Origin: Eubacterium sp.
GTDB taxonomy: Bacteria > Bacillota > Clostridia > Lachnospirales > Lachnospiraceae
Direction of reading: 5' to 3'
DNA: 38,308 nt
Assembly (NCBI GenBank): GCA_022796875.1
Contig: JAAWJJ010000033.1
Location: forward strand, 1-38,308
The stretch's first letter is position 1, and each line of letters opens with the position of its first letter. Under the pieces are notes generated by a model that did no database searches, was not told the DNA's origin, and worked only from the letters and a program-made list of their open reading frames with translations. Shown in pieces: positions 8,434 to 15,409 of the stretch. The position numbers and the translations under genes are program-made.

Positions 8434-8504
8434 ACGCAACCGCCCTCGATGCGCCGTCCGGGCGCACTCGGACTTTTGAGGACGTCCCTGTCCCCAAATT
8501 GCTG
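8434..8504 (+). repeat. 71-nt repeat core, copy A
   Basis: GC-rich core with ACGCAACCGCCCTC at its start, GTCCGGGCGCACTCGGAC in the middle (a GTCCG/CGGAC hairpin) and GGACGTCCCTGTCCCC near the end, itself an imperfect palindrome. It matches copy B at 69 of 71 positions in inverted orientation, and its composition differs from the surrounding AT-rich DNA. Confidence 0.85.
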
Positions 8505-8788
8505 CCTGGAAACGGCGGAAATAAGAGCCTCTCATTTTCCTGCACAAGGGCAGTCCATCCTGTTTTGCGCCGTCTGCCTGACAACATCGGCGGTAAAATG
8601 TTCTGGCAACATTTTTGCAGGCAGAAAAGATCGGCGTAGTGGCAGTTTCTACTGTTCCATCAAATATTTTAGAAGTCTGGCAGAATCAGGGAAATATTTC
8701 ACAAACGTGGAATGTCAGGCCTGTACAAAATAATAACCAATTGCCCTTGCGGAAGAAAATGAGATTTTCTTAGCGCTCTGTATGTAAT

Positions 8789-8859
8789 CAGCAATTTGGG
8801 GACAGGGACGTCCCCAAAAGTCCGAGTGCGCCCGGACGGCGCATTGAGGGCGGTTGCGT
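8789..8859 (-). repeat. 71-nt repeat core, copy B (inverted)
   Basis: The reverse complement of 8789-8859 equals copy A except at two positions (G to A after CCGCCCTC, and A to G before GGACGTCC). A transcript through both copies could form a 71-bp stem with a 284-nt loop. Confidence 0.85.
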
Positions 8860-9064
8860 ACGCAAAAGTAATCCTGACAGAGCAATTAGAAAATCCATTT
8901 GATGAAGCAGGCAATTGTTATATTTTGTATGGGCCTGACAGCGTACCTGTGAAATCAGGTTTTTTGATGCTGCCAACTTCTGATAATATTTTTTACCGGT
9001 GCTTTCTCTGTCCGTAAAAAAATGATAAACTGCCAGAGTGACAGCTGCGATGCAGCCATTGGAC

Positions 9065-9094
9065 TTTACAATTCTGGTTATTAAATGATATGAT
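9065..9094 (+). promoter_or_regulatory. Candidate promoter for the coiled-coil gene and hydF
   Basis: TTTACA (9065-9070), 18-bp spacer, TATGAT (9089-9094), just outside the right edge of the large inverted repeat. A start near 9101 would serve the ATG at 9140. Confidence 0.5.
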
Positions 9095-9139
9095 AACAAC
9101 GAATCATGTTGAGGATAGATGATTGTGAGGAACGGGGAA

Positions 9140-9976
9140 ATGAGCCTACAGGACAAATTGGAAAGAGTTTTACGGGAAATACATATCATGTTTGCGGACA
9201 GCAGACAATATATGGATGACGAAGACCTCATTATTGTGGAAAAACATAAGATATTTCAATTGTTAAATCAGTTGAACGTTTATGTGTACGAAATGATGGA
9301 TGAGCATGAAATTACGGAAGCAGGCAAAGACAGGTTTCATCGTGAAGTAAAACGGAGCGGGGAAAAACTGGTTGCCGAAGCACAGAAACAGGCGGAAGAC
9401 GTCTATGCGGCTTCTGTAATGTATGCGGAAGAAGCTTTAAATTACGTACAGGACGCAATAGAGCAGGCAAATATGGAAGTGGAAACTCTTTTGCAGCGGA
9501 CAAAGCAGGCTTTACAGGAACAAAAAGAAACGATACAGTCGAATCAGTCTGAGCTGACGGAGCAGCTGCAGGATATGGCGGATGCAAAAGTGTATTTCAG
9601 AATGATTGAAGAAAGAAACCGGCAGATTGCGAGGAAAAAAGCCGAAAATGGAAAAGACCGGAAACAGATCGAGGACTGGAGCTGGAAAGGGAAAAAAGAA
9701 AGCAGGGAAAAAATCAAACCGGAGATAAAAATCAACACGGCGTATTTTGAAAAAACAGGAATGTCGTTAAGCGAAGTAGACGGGAATGACGCATATGACG
9801 AGCCGGTCAAAGAAGCGCCTCAGGTGACGGTCAATTTGGATGCGGAATATTTCAAATGGAAGAAAGAGAAAAGTTTGAAAGACAGCCGTAAGGAAGGAAA
9901 GGATGCAGAGGATTTCAGCGTAGAGGATCTGAATCAGGAGGAAATAGAAATCGAAAGAAAAGCGCAGGGGGAATAA
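9140..9976 (+). CDS. Coiled-coil protein of unknown function, in operon with hydF
   Basis: I do not recognise a characterised family. The 278-residue soluble protein begins MSLQDKLERVLREIH, has a helical N-terminal block (to about 90), a long charged coiled coil (about 95-180, rich in A, E, Q and K), then a charged linker. Its C-terminal region carries two similar short motifs, INTAYFEK and VNLDAEYFKWKK, about 40 residues apart, which look like repeated binding peptides. The overall look is DivIVA-like or V-ATPase-subunit-H-like, but that is only shape. I start at ATG 9140, with GAGG 9 bp upstream; ATG 9119 adds seven residues but sits only 4 bp from its GAGG. The hydF start is 4 bp after its stop, so the two are co-transcribed. 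Confidence 0.8.
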   Translation: MSLQDKLERVLREIHIMFADSRQYMDDEDLIIVEKHKIFQLLNQLNVYVYEMMDEHEITEAGKDRFHREVKRSGEKLVAEAQKQAEDVYAASVMYAEEALNYVQDAIEQANMEVETLLQRTKQALQEQKETIQSNQSELTEQLQDMADAKVYFRMIEERNRQIARKKAENGKDRKQIEDWSWKGKKESREKIKPEIKINTAYFEKTGMSLSEVDGNDAYDEPVKEAPQVTVNLDAEYFKWKKEKSLKDSRKEGKDAEDFSVEDLNQEEIEIERKAQGE

Positions 9977-9980
9977 TAGA

Positions 9981-11216
9981 ATGAGTTTAAACAGCACACC
10001 ATCATCGGAAAGAGTGCATATAGGATTTTTCGGGAGGCGGAACGCAGGAAAGTCCAGCGTCGTAAATGCGGTAACGGGACAGGATCTTGCAGTGGTTTCA
10101 GATGTGGCGGGGACTACGACGGATCCGGTGTCCAAAGCAATGGAACTGCTCCCGTTAGGGCCGGTGATCATTATTGATACGCCGGGAATTGATGATGAAG
10201 GAAAACTGGGGGAACTTCGGGTCCGTAAGACAAAACAGGTATTAAACAAGATTGATCTTGCCGTACTTGTGATAGATGCCGAGGCAGGAATATCACCGGC
10301 GGATGAAGAGTTGGTCCGGCTGTTCCGGGAAAAAGAACTGCCGTATCTTATCGTATACAATAAGATGGATTTGTTAAACGGTCAGCCGGAAGCAGATCGG
10401 TTAGAATTGTTAAACGGCCAGCAGGAAACGGACGGACATCAGATATTTGTCAGCGCCCTTGAAAAGAAAAATATTTACGAATTAAAGGAAAGGATCGCGG
10501 CGCTGGCGAAAAAGGAGGAGTCCTGCCGCAGGATCGTGGCGGATTTGATTCAGCAGGGAGATCTGTGTGTGCTTGTAACGCCGATCGATTCCGCGGCGCC
10601 GAAAGGCAGGCTCATCTTGCCGCAGCAGCAGACGATCCGGGATATTCTGGAAGCGGACGCCGTATCGGTTGTCGTGAAAGAAAACGGACTGCGCGCGGCG
10701 CTCGAACGGCTCGGAGAGCCTCCGGCCGTTGTTATAACTGACAGCCAGGCTTTCGGGCAGGTGGCAGTAGATACGCCGGAAAGCATAAAACTAACCTCGT
10801 TTTCCATCCTGTTTGCAAGGTATAAGGGGATTCTGGATAAAGCAGTGGAGGGCGTGACGGCGATCAAAACGCTGCGTGACGGCGATAAAGTACTGATTTC
10901 GGAAGGCTGTACGCACCATCGTCAATGCGATGATATTGGGAGCGTAAAGATTCCGCGCTGGTTAAAGGAGTTTACCGGTAAGGATCTGAAGATTGAGCTG
11001 ACTTCGGGAACGGAATTTCCGGAGGATTTGTCGGAGTACCGTCTGATTATCCACTGCGGCGGATGTATGCTGAACGAACGGGAAATGCGTTACCGGCTGA
11101 AATGCGCCGCGGATCAGGGCGTCCCGATGACGAATTACGGGATCGCAATCGCTTATATGAAAGGGATTCTGAAACGAAGCGTGGAAATATTTCCGCATCT
11201 TTACAGGTTACTTTAA
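9981..11216 (+). CDS. hydF: [FeFe]-hydrogenase maturation GTPase HydF
   Basis: The scaffold that, with HydE and HydG, assembles and delivers the diiron subcluster of [FeFe]-hydrogenase. In 411 residues it shows a GTPase domain with P-loop GRRNAGKS (18-25), DTPG and NKMD, a dimerisation domain, and a C-terminal cluster domain with C310-x-H312 and C359-G-G-C362. The gap between H312 and C359 is 46 residues, exactly fitting the HydF CxHx46-53CxxC cluster motif. ATG 9981 has AGGGGG upstream, inside the end of the previous gene. No other hydrogenase gene is in the window, so the structural hydrogenase and HydE/G must be elsewhere. Confidence 0.96.
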   Translation: MSLNSTPSSERVHIGFFGRRNAGKSSVVNAVTGQDLAVVSDVAGTTTDPVSKAMELLPLGPVIIIDTPGIDDEGKLGELRVRKTKQVLNKIDLAVLVIDAEAGISPADEELVRLFREKELPYLIVYNKMDLLNGQPEADRLELLNGQQETDGHQIFVSALEKKNIYELKERIAALAKKEESCRRIVADLIQQGDLCVLVTPIDSAAPKGRLILPQQQTIRDILEADAVSVVVKENGLRAALERLGEPPAVVITDSQAFGQVAVDTPESIKLTSFSILFARYKGILDKAVEGVTAIKTLRDGDKVLISEGCTHHRQCDDIGSVKIPRWLKEFTGKDLKIELTSGTEFPEDLSEYRLIIHCGGCMLNEREMRYRLKCAADQGVPMTNYGIAIAYMKGILKRSVEIFPHLYRLL

Positions 11217-11257
11217 GAATATTTTAAGAATGTACAGAACGTGTTTTTAATAAATGG

Positions 11258-11315
11258 CTGATACAATATTTTATGCCAGCAGGTTATGGAAACTGCATTA
11301 CAATATTTGTATCAG
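11258..11315. promoter_or_regulatory. Inverted repeat with TGATACAAT upstream of the first two-component operon
   Basis: CTGATACAATATT (11258-11270) faces AATATTTGTATCAG (11302-11315), complementary except for one bulged T, with 31 nt between. The left arm contains TG-A-TACAAT, which fits an extended -10 promoter, so the palindrome could be an operator over the start of this operon. The rest of the 126-bp gap after hydF holds only the AAGGAGG ribosome site. I see no good -35. Confidence 0.5.
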
Positions 11316-11342
11316 TCATTTAAAAAGTTAAGGAGGAAAAAA

Positions 11343-12035
11343 ATGACGAAAATACTTGTATGTGACGATGACAGGGAAATTGTAGACGCAATTGAGATAT
11401 ACCTGCAGCAGGAGGGTTATGAAATCCTTAAGGCATATGACGGCGAACAGGCGTTAGACGTATTGTCAAAAAATGACGTACAGCTGCTGATTATTGATGT
11501 AATGATGCCAAAGCTTGACGGAATCCGGGCAACATTGAAAATAAGGAAAGACAGCAGTATTCCGATTATCATTCTTTCCGCAAAATCAGAAGATACGGAC
11601 AAAATATTAGGCCTGAATATGGGCGCAGACGATTATGTGACGAAACCGTTTAATCCGCTGGAACTTGTAGCAAGGGTAAAATCGCAGCTGAGGCGTTATA
11701 CAAAGCTCGGAAACGCTGCGGAAAAAGAAGGAGTAATCTACCAGGTGGGAGGATTGTGCATCAACGACGACCTGAAAGAAGTGACCGTAGATGGAGAACC
11801 CGTGAAGATGACGCCGATTGAATATAATATTTTGCTTCTGCTTATGAAAAATCAGGGAAAAGTTTTTTCCATTAACCAGATTTATGAAAGTATCTGGAAT
11901 GAAGATGCCATCGGGGCAGATAATACGGTGGCCGTGCATATTCGCCATATCCGCGAAAAGATTGAGATTAACCCGAAAGATCCCCGCTATTTAAAAGTAG
12001 TGTGGGGAGTAGGATACAGAATTGAAAAAGCCTGA
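11343..12035 (+). CDS. OmpR/PhoB-family response regulator
   Basis: A 230-residue cytoplasmic transcription factor. The receiver domain (1 to about 120) has the acidic pocket D8-D9-D10, phospho-acceptor D52 in LIIDVMMP, the ILSAKS threonine/serine switch and KPF lysine. The C-terminal winged helix (about 130-230) ends in the typical HIRHIREKIE...VVWGVGYRIEK. ATG 11343 follows AAGGAGGAAAAAA; an in-frame ATG at 11286 lies inside the upstream palindrome and lacks a ribosome site. It is 32 bp ahead of the giant histidine kinase gene, its evident partner. Confidence 0.95.
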   Translation: MTKILVCDDDREIVDAIEIYLQQEGYEILKAYDGEQALDVLSKNDVQLLIIDVMMPKLDGIRATLKIRKDSSIPIIILSAKSEDTDKILGLNMGADDYVTKPFNPLELVARVKSQLRRYTKLGNAAEKEGVIYQVGGLCINDDLKEVTVDGEPVKMTPIEYNILLLLMKNQGKVFSINQIYESIWNEDAIGADNTVAVHIRHIREKIEINPKDPRYLKVVWGVGYRIEKA

Positions 12036-12067
12036 AAGTAAGACAAAATGTTGGAAGGGAGCCGCTT

Positions 12068-15000
12068 ATGAAAACGGTAAAAGACGGGACTTTATTTAAA
12101 GTTATTTCCACGGTTGCAGCGGAAGTATGTACAGTAGTTCTGATCGGCGCTTTGTGTATGTCGGCTTTTCTGATGGAGAAAAATATTCTGAGTATTCAGG
12201 ATATTACGCAGAAATCTTTTGAAGACTCCAAATTTTTCCAGACTTTCTGGAAAGATCAGTTAAGGGAAGTGGCCGCATATCTGGACAATTGCAAAACGAT
12301 TGAAACGAACGGAGAATATGAAGAGGAAAAAGAAGTTGATATTTATGAGTATGTGTTAAACGGCAGGACGGAAGGGGAACAGCCTGACACGGCGCATACT
12401 TATAAGATGCAGGATCTGGAAGACTGGTCGGAAGAACAGATTACAAAGGGAAGTTCCACCGTGCACACAACCCTGACTATGGTAGGGGATAAAATTTATC
12501 AGGTGCAGGAAGTCATGCTGTTAGACGGAGAAGAACTCGTGCTGCAAAAGGAGATTACAGAGGAGCGTCAGTTAGGCGAACTTGTGGTTCAGCACATTTT
12601 GATGGAACTGGAAAATTACGAGATCCATGCGGGCACACTGGAGGAAGCATATAACCTGATTCAGAACCAGGCGGCAGACGGAACAGATGAGGCGGCAGAC
12701 GGAGCAGACCAGACAGCAGCCAGCGTAGAGCAGGCGATAGACGGAGTAGATCGGGCAGTGGCCGGAGCAGAGCGGGCGATAGCCGGGGTAGATCAGGCGA
12801 TAGACGGAGTAGATCGGGCAGTGGCCGGAGCAGAGCAGGCGGCCGAAGCAGCACAGCCGGGGGAAACCACGGTTCATGTAGAGTATGACGATGTGCCGGA
12901 ATCTTCTACATATGAGATAGAAGATGGCAGCATTACTTTTATGACACCGGAAGACGTGCAGGAAAAAGGAGGTACGGCAAATGTTAGTAACATTAATGAT
13001 TTTGACGCTGTTAAAAATATTGCAGAAGAAAAAGAGGCGGGAGGAGATGCTTCCGGCCAGATAATACCGGCGATATTCAATTATATGGGCGTAGCCGTAA
13101 TCAGTATGGACAGCAGCATGGACCTGATCGAGGAAAACTATTTACCGGTGGACGGCAGGGGGATTGAGGCGCGGCTGCGCGACGGTACGATCAGTATCAG
13201 CGAGGCACAGACGTGGTATGAATGTTTAAATGCGTCGCTGACGGAAATACCGGTGATATTTAAAGATTATCAGTTGGCGCGCAACAGCCTGGACGGCGGA
13301 AAATCCAATATATACTATTATTTTAACGGGAAAGAATCCGCCCGAAGCAATATTGCGGAAAATCTGCTCGGTGATAAGTCAAAAGATACTCTGACGAAAC
13401 TGGGAGAGCAGTACGGAAGTTATCTGTATTACAATTCCTCAAAAGCAGTATTGGATACGAACGTACCGGGACTGGACGATTATTTTTATGAAAACCATAA
13501 TATGAATAAAAGCGCCTTGAACGGGCAGAATATCACATTTTTTATGGCGTTTGATATGAAGATGCCGTATGAAGACAGTGTGTTTGAAGCCAAAAAAGAT
13601 TTTTATCATTATCAGCCAATGATACGCGGCTGCCTGATTCTGGCAATAGCGGCGTTGATCGGCTGGATTGTCAGTATGGTATGCGTCACTGTATCCAGCG
13701 GGCGTGTGAGGGGAAAGGAGGCGCCGGTAACGTATTGGATCGATAAAGTATACGGTGAAATTATGATAATACTGGAAATCATACTGGTTGTATCATGTTT
13801 TGCGGTGCCGATTGTAATAGCAAACGACTGGAATAACAACAATATCAGCGAAACACTGATTATCATCGCAAGCTGCGTCAGCGGGTTTGTAGGTATGAGC
13901 GGGACACTGATCTTTTATACAAGCCTTGTCCGACGTGTAAAATCGGAAACGGTGCTTTCCCAGACAGTATGCGGCCTGATCTTAAGAGCGGCGAGGAAAT
14001 CCTATGAACACCGTAAAGTAACGGGGAAGATCGTCATGCTGTTTACAGTCCACCTGATTGTTTGCCTGATACTGGTGCTTTTGACCGTGGGTACGAACGC
14101 ATTTCTCTTTTTCGGCACTTTGCTGGTACTGTTTTGTATTTTTGAATGTTATGTGCTGATGAAAGACGCCCTGCAGCGTCAGCGGCTCGAAGACAGCATA
14201 AACAAAATCGCGAACGGAGATCTGGAGCATAAAGTCAATGTAAACGGGCTGACCGGTATCAATAAAGGGATCGGCAACTCCATTAACAGTATCGGCGACG
14301 GACTGTACCGCGCCGTCGATGCAAGCATGAAAAACGAACGGTTAAAGGCGGATCTGATTACAAACGTATCCCATGATATCAAAACGCCGCTTACTTCCAT
14401 TATTAATTACGTCGATCTGCTGCAAAGGGAACATATAGAGAATGAAAAAGTGCAGGAGTATTTACAGATTCTGGCGGCAAAATCGCAGCGGCTCAAACAG
14501 TTGACGGAAGATCTCGTGGAAGCGTCAAAAGTGAGTTCCGGCAATATCAAACTGCAGTTTGAAAGAATCAATATTGTGGAACTGATCAATCAGACGAGCG
14601 GCGAATTTGAAGACAAATTTGCAAAAGCGGATCTGACGGAAATTAAAAAATATCCGCAGATGCCGGTAGTGATCTGGGCGGACGGCAGAAGCCTGTTCCG
14701 GGTAGTAGAAAATCTTTATAACAACGCGGCCAAATATGCGATGCCGCATACGAGAGTATACGTGGATCTGGCAGTAAACGGCAGCCAGGTGGAACTATCG
14801 ATCAAAAACGTGTCGCAGCAGCAATTGAATATCAAAGCGGAAGAACTGACAGAACGGTTTATTCGGGGAGATATTTCCCGGAGTACCGAGGGCAGCGGGC
14901 TCGGACTTTCCATTGCCAGCAACCTGACGGAACTGATGCATGGAAAATTTGATATTTATCTGGACGGCGACTTGTTTAAAATAACGATAGCTTTTCCGCT

Positions 15001-15175
15001 GGCAGACAGCGTAGGAAACGGAGAAAGCTGGATTGAGGAAAGCCGGTTTGAAAAGCCGGACGGCGGGGATTCCAATAAATGGGAGGAAGAAGAGGGCGGA
15101 AACAAGTGCAAAAACAGGAAAAAACCTTATGTAAAATTCCGCTTTCCAAGTCCTTTCCGCAAAGGAAAGAAATAG
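12068..15175 (+). CDS. Very large membrane sensor histidine kinase
   Basis: A 1035-residue kinase, long for its class. Order: an N-terminal membrane segment (about 15-37), an extracytoplasmic region of about 475 residues, a block of about five or six membrane segments (about 517-690), a HAMP-like linker, a HisKA dimerisation domain with phospho-acceptor H769 in NVSHDIKTPLTS, and an ATPase domain with N-box NLYNNAAKYA and GSGLGLSIA. The classical DxGxG box is absent (IKNVSQ at that place), a trait I have seen in related kinases. Residues 202-257 are eight alanine-rich heptads encoded by a 21-nt minisatellite. The C-terminal 45 residues after the ATPase domain are charged and end in a basic FRKGKK tail. 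The signal is unknown. Confidence 0.92.
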   Translation: MKTVKDGTLFKVISTVAAEVCTVVLIGALCMSAFLMEKNILSIQDITQKSFEDSKFFQTFWKDQLREVAAYLDNCKTIETNGEYEEEKEVDIYEYVLNGRTEGEQPDTAHTYKMQDLEDWSEEQITKGSSTVHTTLTMVGDKIYQVQEVMLLDGEELVLQKEITEERQLGELVVQHILMELENYEIHAGTLEEAYNLIQNQAADGTDEAADGADQTAASVEQAIDGVDRAVAGAERAIAGVDQAIDGVDRAVAGAEQAAEAAQPGETTVHVEYDDVPESSTYEIEDGSITFMTPEDVQEKGGTANVSNINDFDAVKNIAEEKEAGGDASGQIIPAIFNYMGVAVISMDSSMDLIEENYLPVDGRGIEARLRDGTISISEAQTWYECLNASLTEIPVIFKDYQLARNSLDGGKSNIYYYFNGKESARSNIAENLLGDKSKDTLTKLGEQYGSYLYYNSSKAVLDTNVPGLDDYFYENHNMNKSALNGQNITFFMAFDMKMPYEDSVFEAKKDFYHYQPMIRGCLILAIAALIGWIVSMVCVTVSSGRVRGKEAPVTYWIDKVYGEIMIILEIILVVSCFAVPIVIANDWNNNNISETLIIIASCVSGFVGMSGTLIFYTSLVRRVKSETVLSQTVCGLILRAARKSYEHRKVTGKIVMLFTVHLIVCLILVLLTVGTNAFLFFGTLLVLFCIFECYVLMKDALQRQRLEDSINKIANGDLEHKVNVNGLTGINKGIGNSINSIGDGLYRAVDASMKNERLKADLITNVSHDIKTPLTSIINYVDLLQREHIENEKVQEYLQILAAKSQRLKQLTEDLVEASKVSSGNIKLQFERINIVELINQTSGEFEDKFAKADLTEIKKYPQMPVVIWADGRSLFRVVENLYNNAAKYAMPHTRVYVDLAVNGSQVELSIKNVSQQQLNIKAEELTERFIRGDISRSTEGSGLGLSIASNLTELMHGKFDIYLDGDLFKITIAFPLADSVGNGESWIEESRFEKPDGGDSNKWEEEEGGNKCKNRKKPYVKFRFPSPFRKGKK
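12671..12838 (+). repeat. 21-nt minisatellite encoding alanine heptads in the kinase sensor domain
   Basis: Eight in-frame 21-nt units encode heptads of the form A-[AIV]-x-G-[VAT]-[DE]-[QRE], such as AIDGVDR and AVAGAER. A 43-nt block is repeated exactly at 12731-12773 and 12794-12836, 63 nt (three units) apart, so the array has duplicated recently. Copy-number changes would keep the reading frame. Confidence 0.9.
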
Positions 15176-15216
15176 TGCTTGCATTTTAAAGACGGCAACA
15201 TTATAATTTTAAGAAA

Positions 15217-15312
15217 AAAGGGGCTGTCGCATTAAGTGAAAATGATACAATTACAGGAAGTGTTTGGAAATAGGAATATTGTATCGTTTTGGGCTGGTGC
15301 GGCGGCTCTCTT
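15217..15312. repeat. Long imperfect palindrome upstream of the hydratase gene
   Basis: GCTGTCGCA (15223-15231) pairs with TGCGGCGGC (15298-15306), allowing T-G pairs; a symmetric 7 x 7 internal loop follows; then 13 bp pair (15239-15251 with 15278-15290, one T-G pair) around a 26-nt loop. Pairing continues weakly outward to about 15217/15312. The left end runs AAAAAAGGGGCTGTCGC. It has no T run typical of a terminator. It may be a miniature inverted-repeat element or a large mRNA or operator structure. Confidence 0.7.
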
Positions 15313-15333
15313 CGTTTCACGCAGAATCATGCT

Positions 15334-15362
15334 TTGAAAATTCCGTGTGAATGTAGTATGCT
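15334..15362 (+). promoter_or_regulatory. Candidate promoter of the hydratase gene
   Basis: TTGAAA (15334-15339), 17-bp spacer, TATGCT (15357-15362). A start near 15369 excludes the in-frame start at 15347 and supports ATG 15410, which has AAGGAGT upstream. Confidence 0.55.
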
Positions 15363-15409
15363 GCCGGATATCCGGTAAATTATTTTTCAGATTAAGGAGT
15401 GAATACAGT

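Larger units (their letters stand above)
8246..9042. repeat. About 800-bp imperfect inverted repeat, gene-free
   Basis: The stretch 8225-9118 holds no convincing gene. Its left arm (about 8246-8640) and the reverse complement of its right arm (9042 back to about 8645) align along most of their length. Shared blocks include TCACTGGCAGTTTA/TCACTCTGGCAGTTTA at the outer ends, AAAAAATATTATCAGAA, GTCAAATGGA/ATCAAATGGA, TCTCATTTTC, CAAGGGCA and CCTGACA. By eye the flanks are far less similar (many mismatches and small indels) than the 71-nt core (2 differences). Short ORFs here have no ribosome sites and read through the repeat in several frames. It could be a degenerate mobile element with long terminal inverted repeats, two old copies of a dispersed repeat, or a structured RNA locus. 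Confidence 0.8.

Noticed and set aside
8434-8504. Insertion sequence end
   Set aside because: GC-rich palindromic pieces resemble REP/IS200-type ends, but no transposase ORF or target duplication is visible, so I list it only as a repeat.
8340-8733. Short ORFs (up to about 99 codons) in the inverted-repeat region
   Set aside because: They read through both repeat arms in several frames, lack ribosome sites and give low-complexity Arg/Pro/Ser-rich products; they follow from the GC-rich core, not from coding.
12555-12877. Minus-strand ORFs of about 100 codons rich in Leu-Arg-Pro
   Set aside because: They are the antisense of the alanine heptad minisatellite in the kinase gene; the repeat keeps all frames open. 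No ribosome site or conserved domain.
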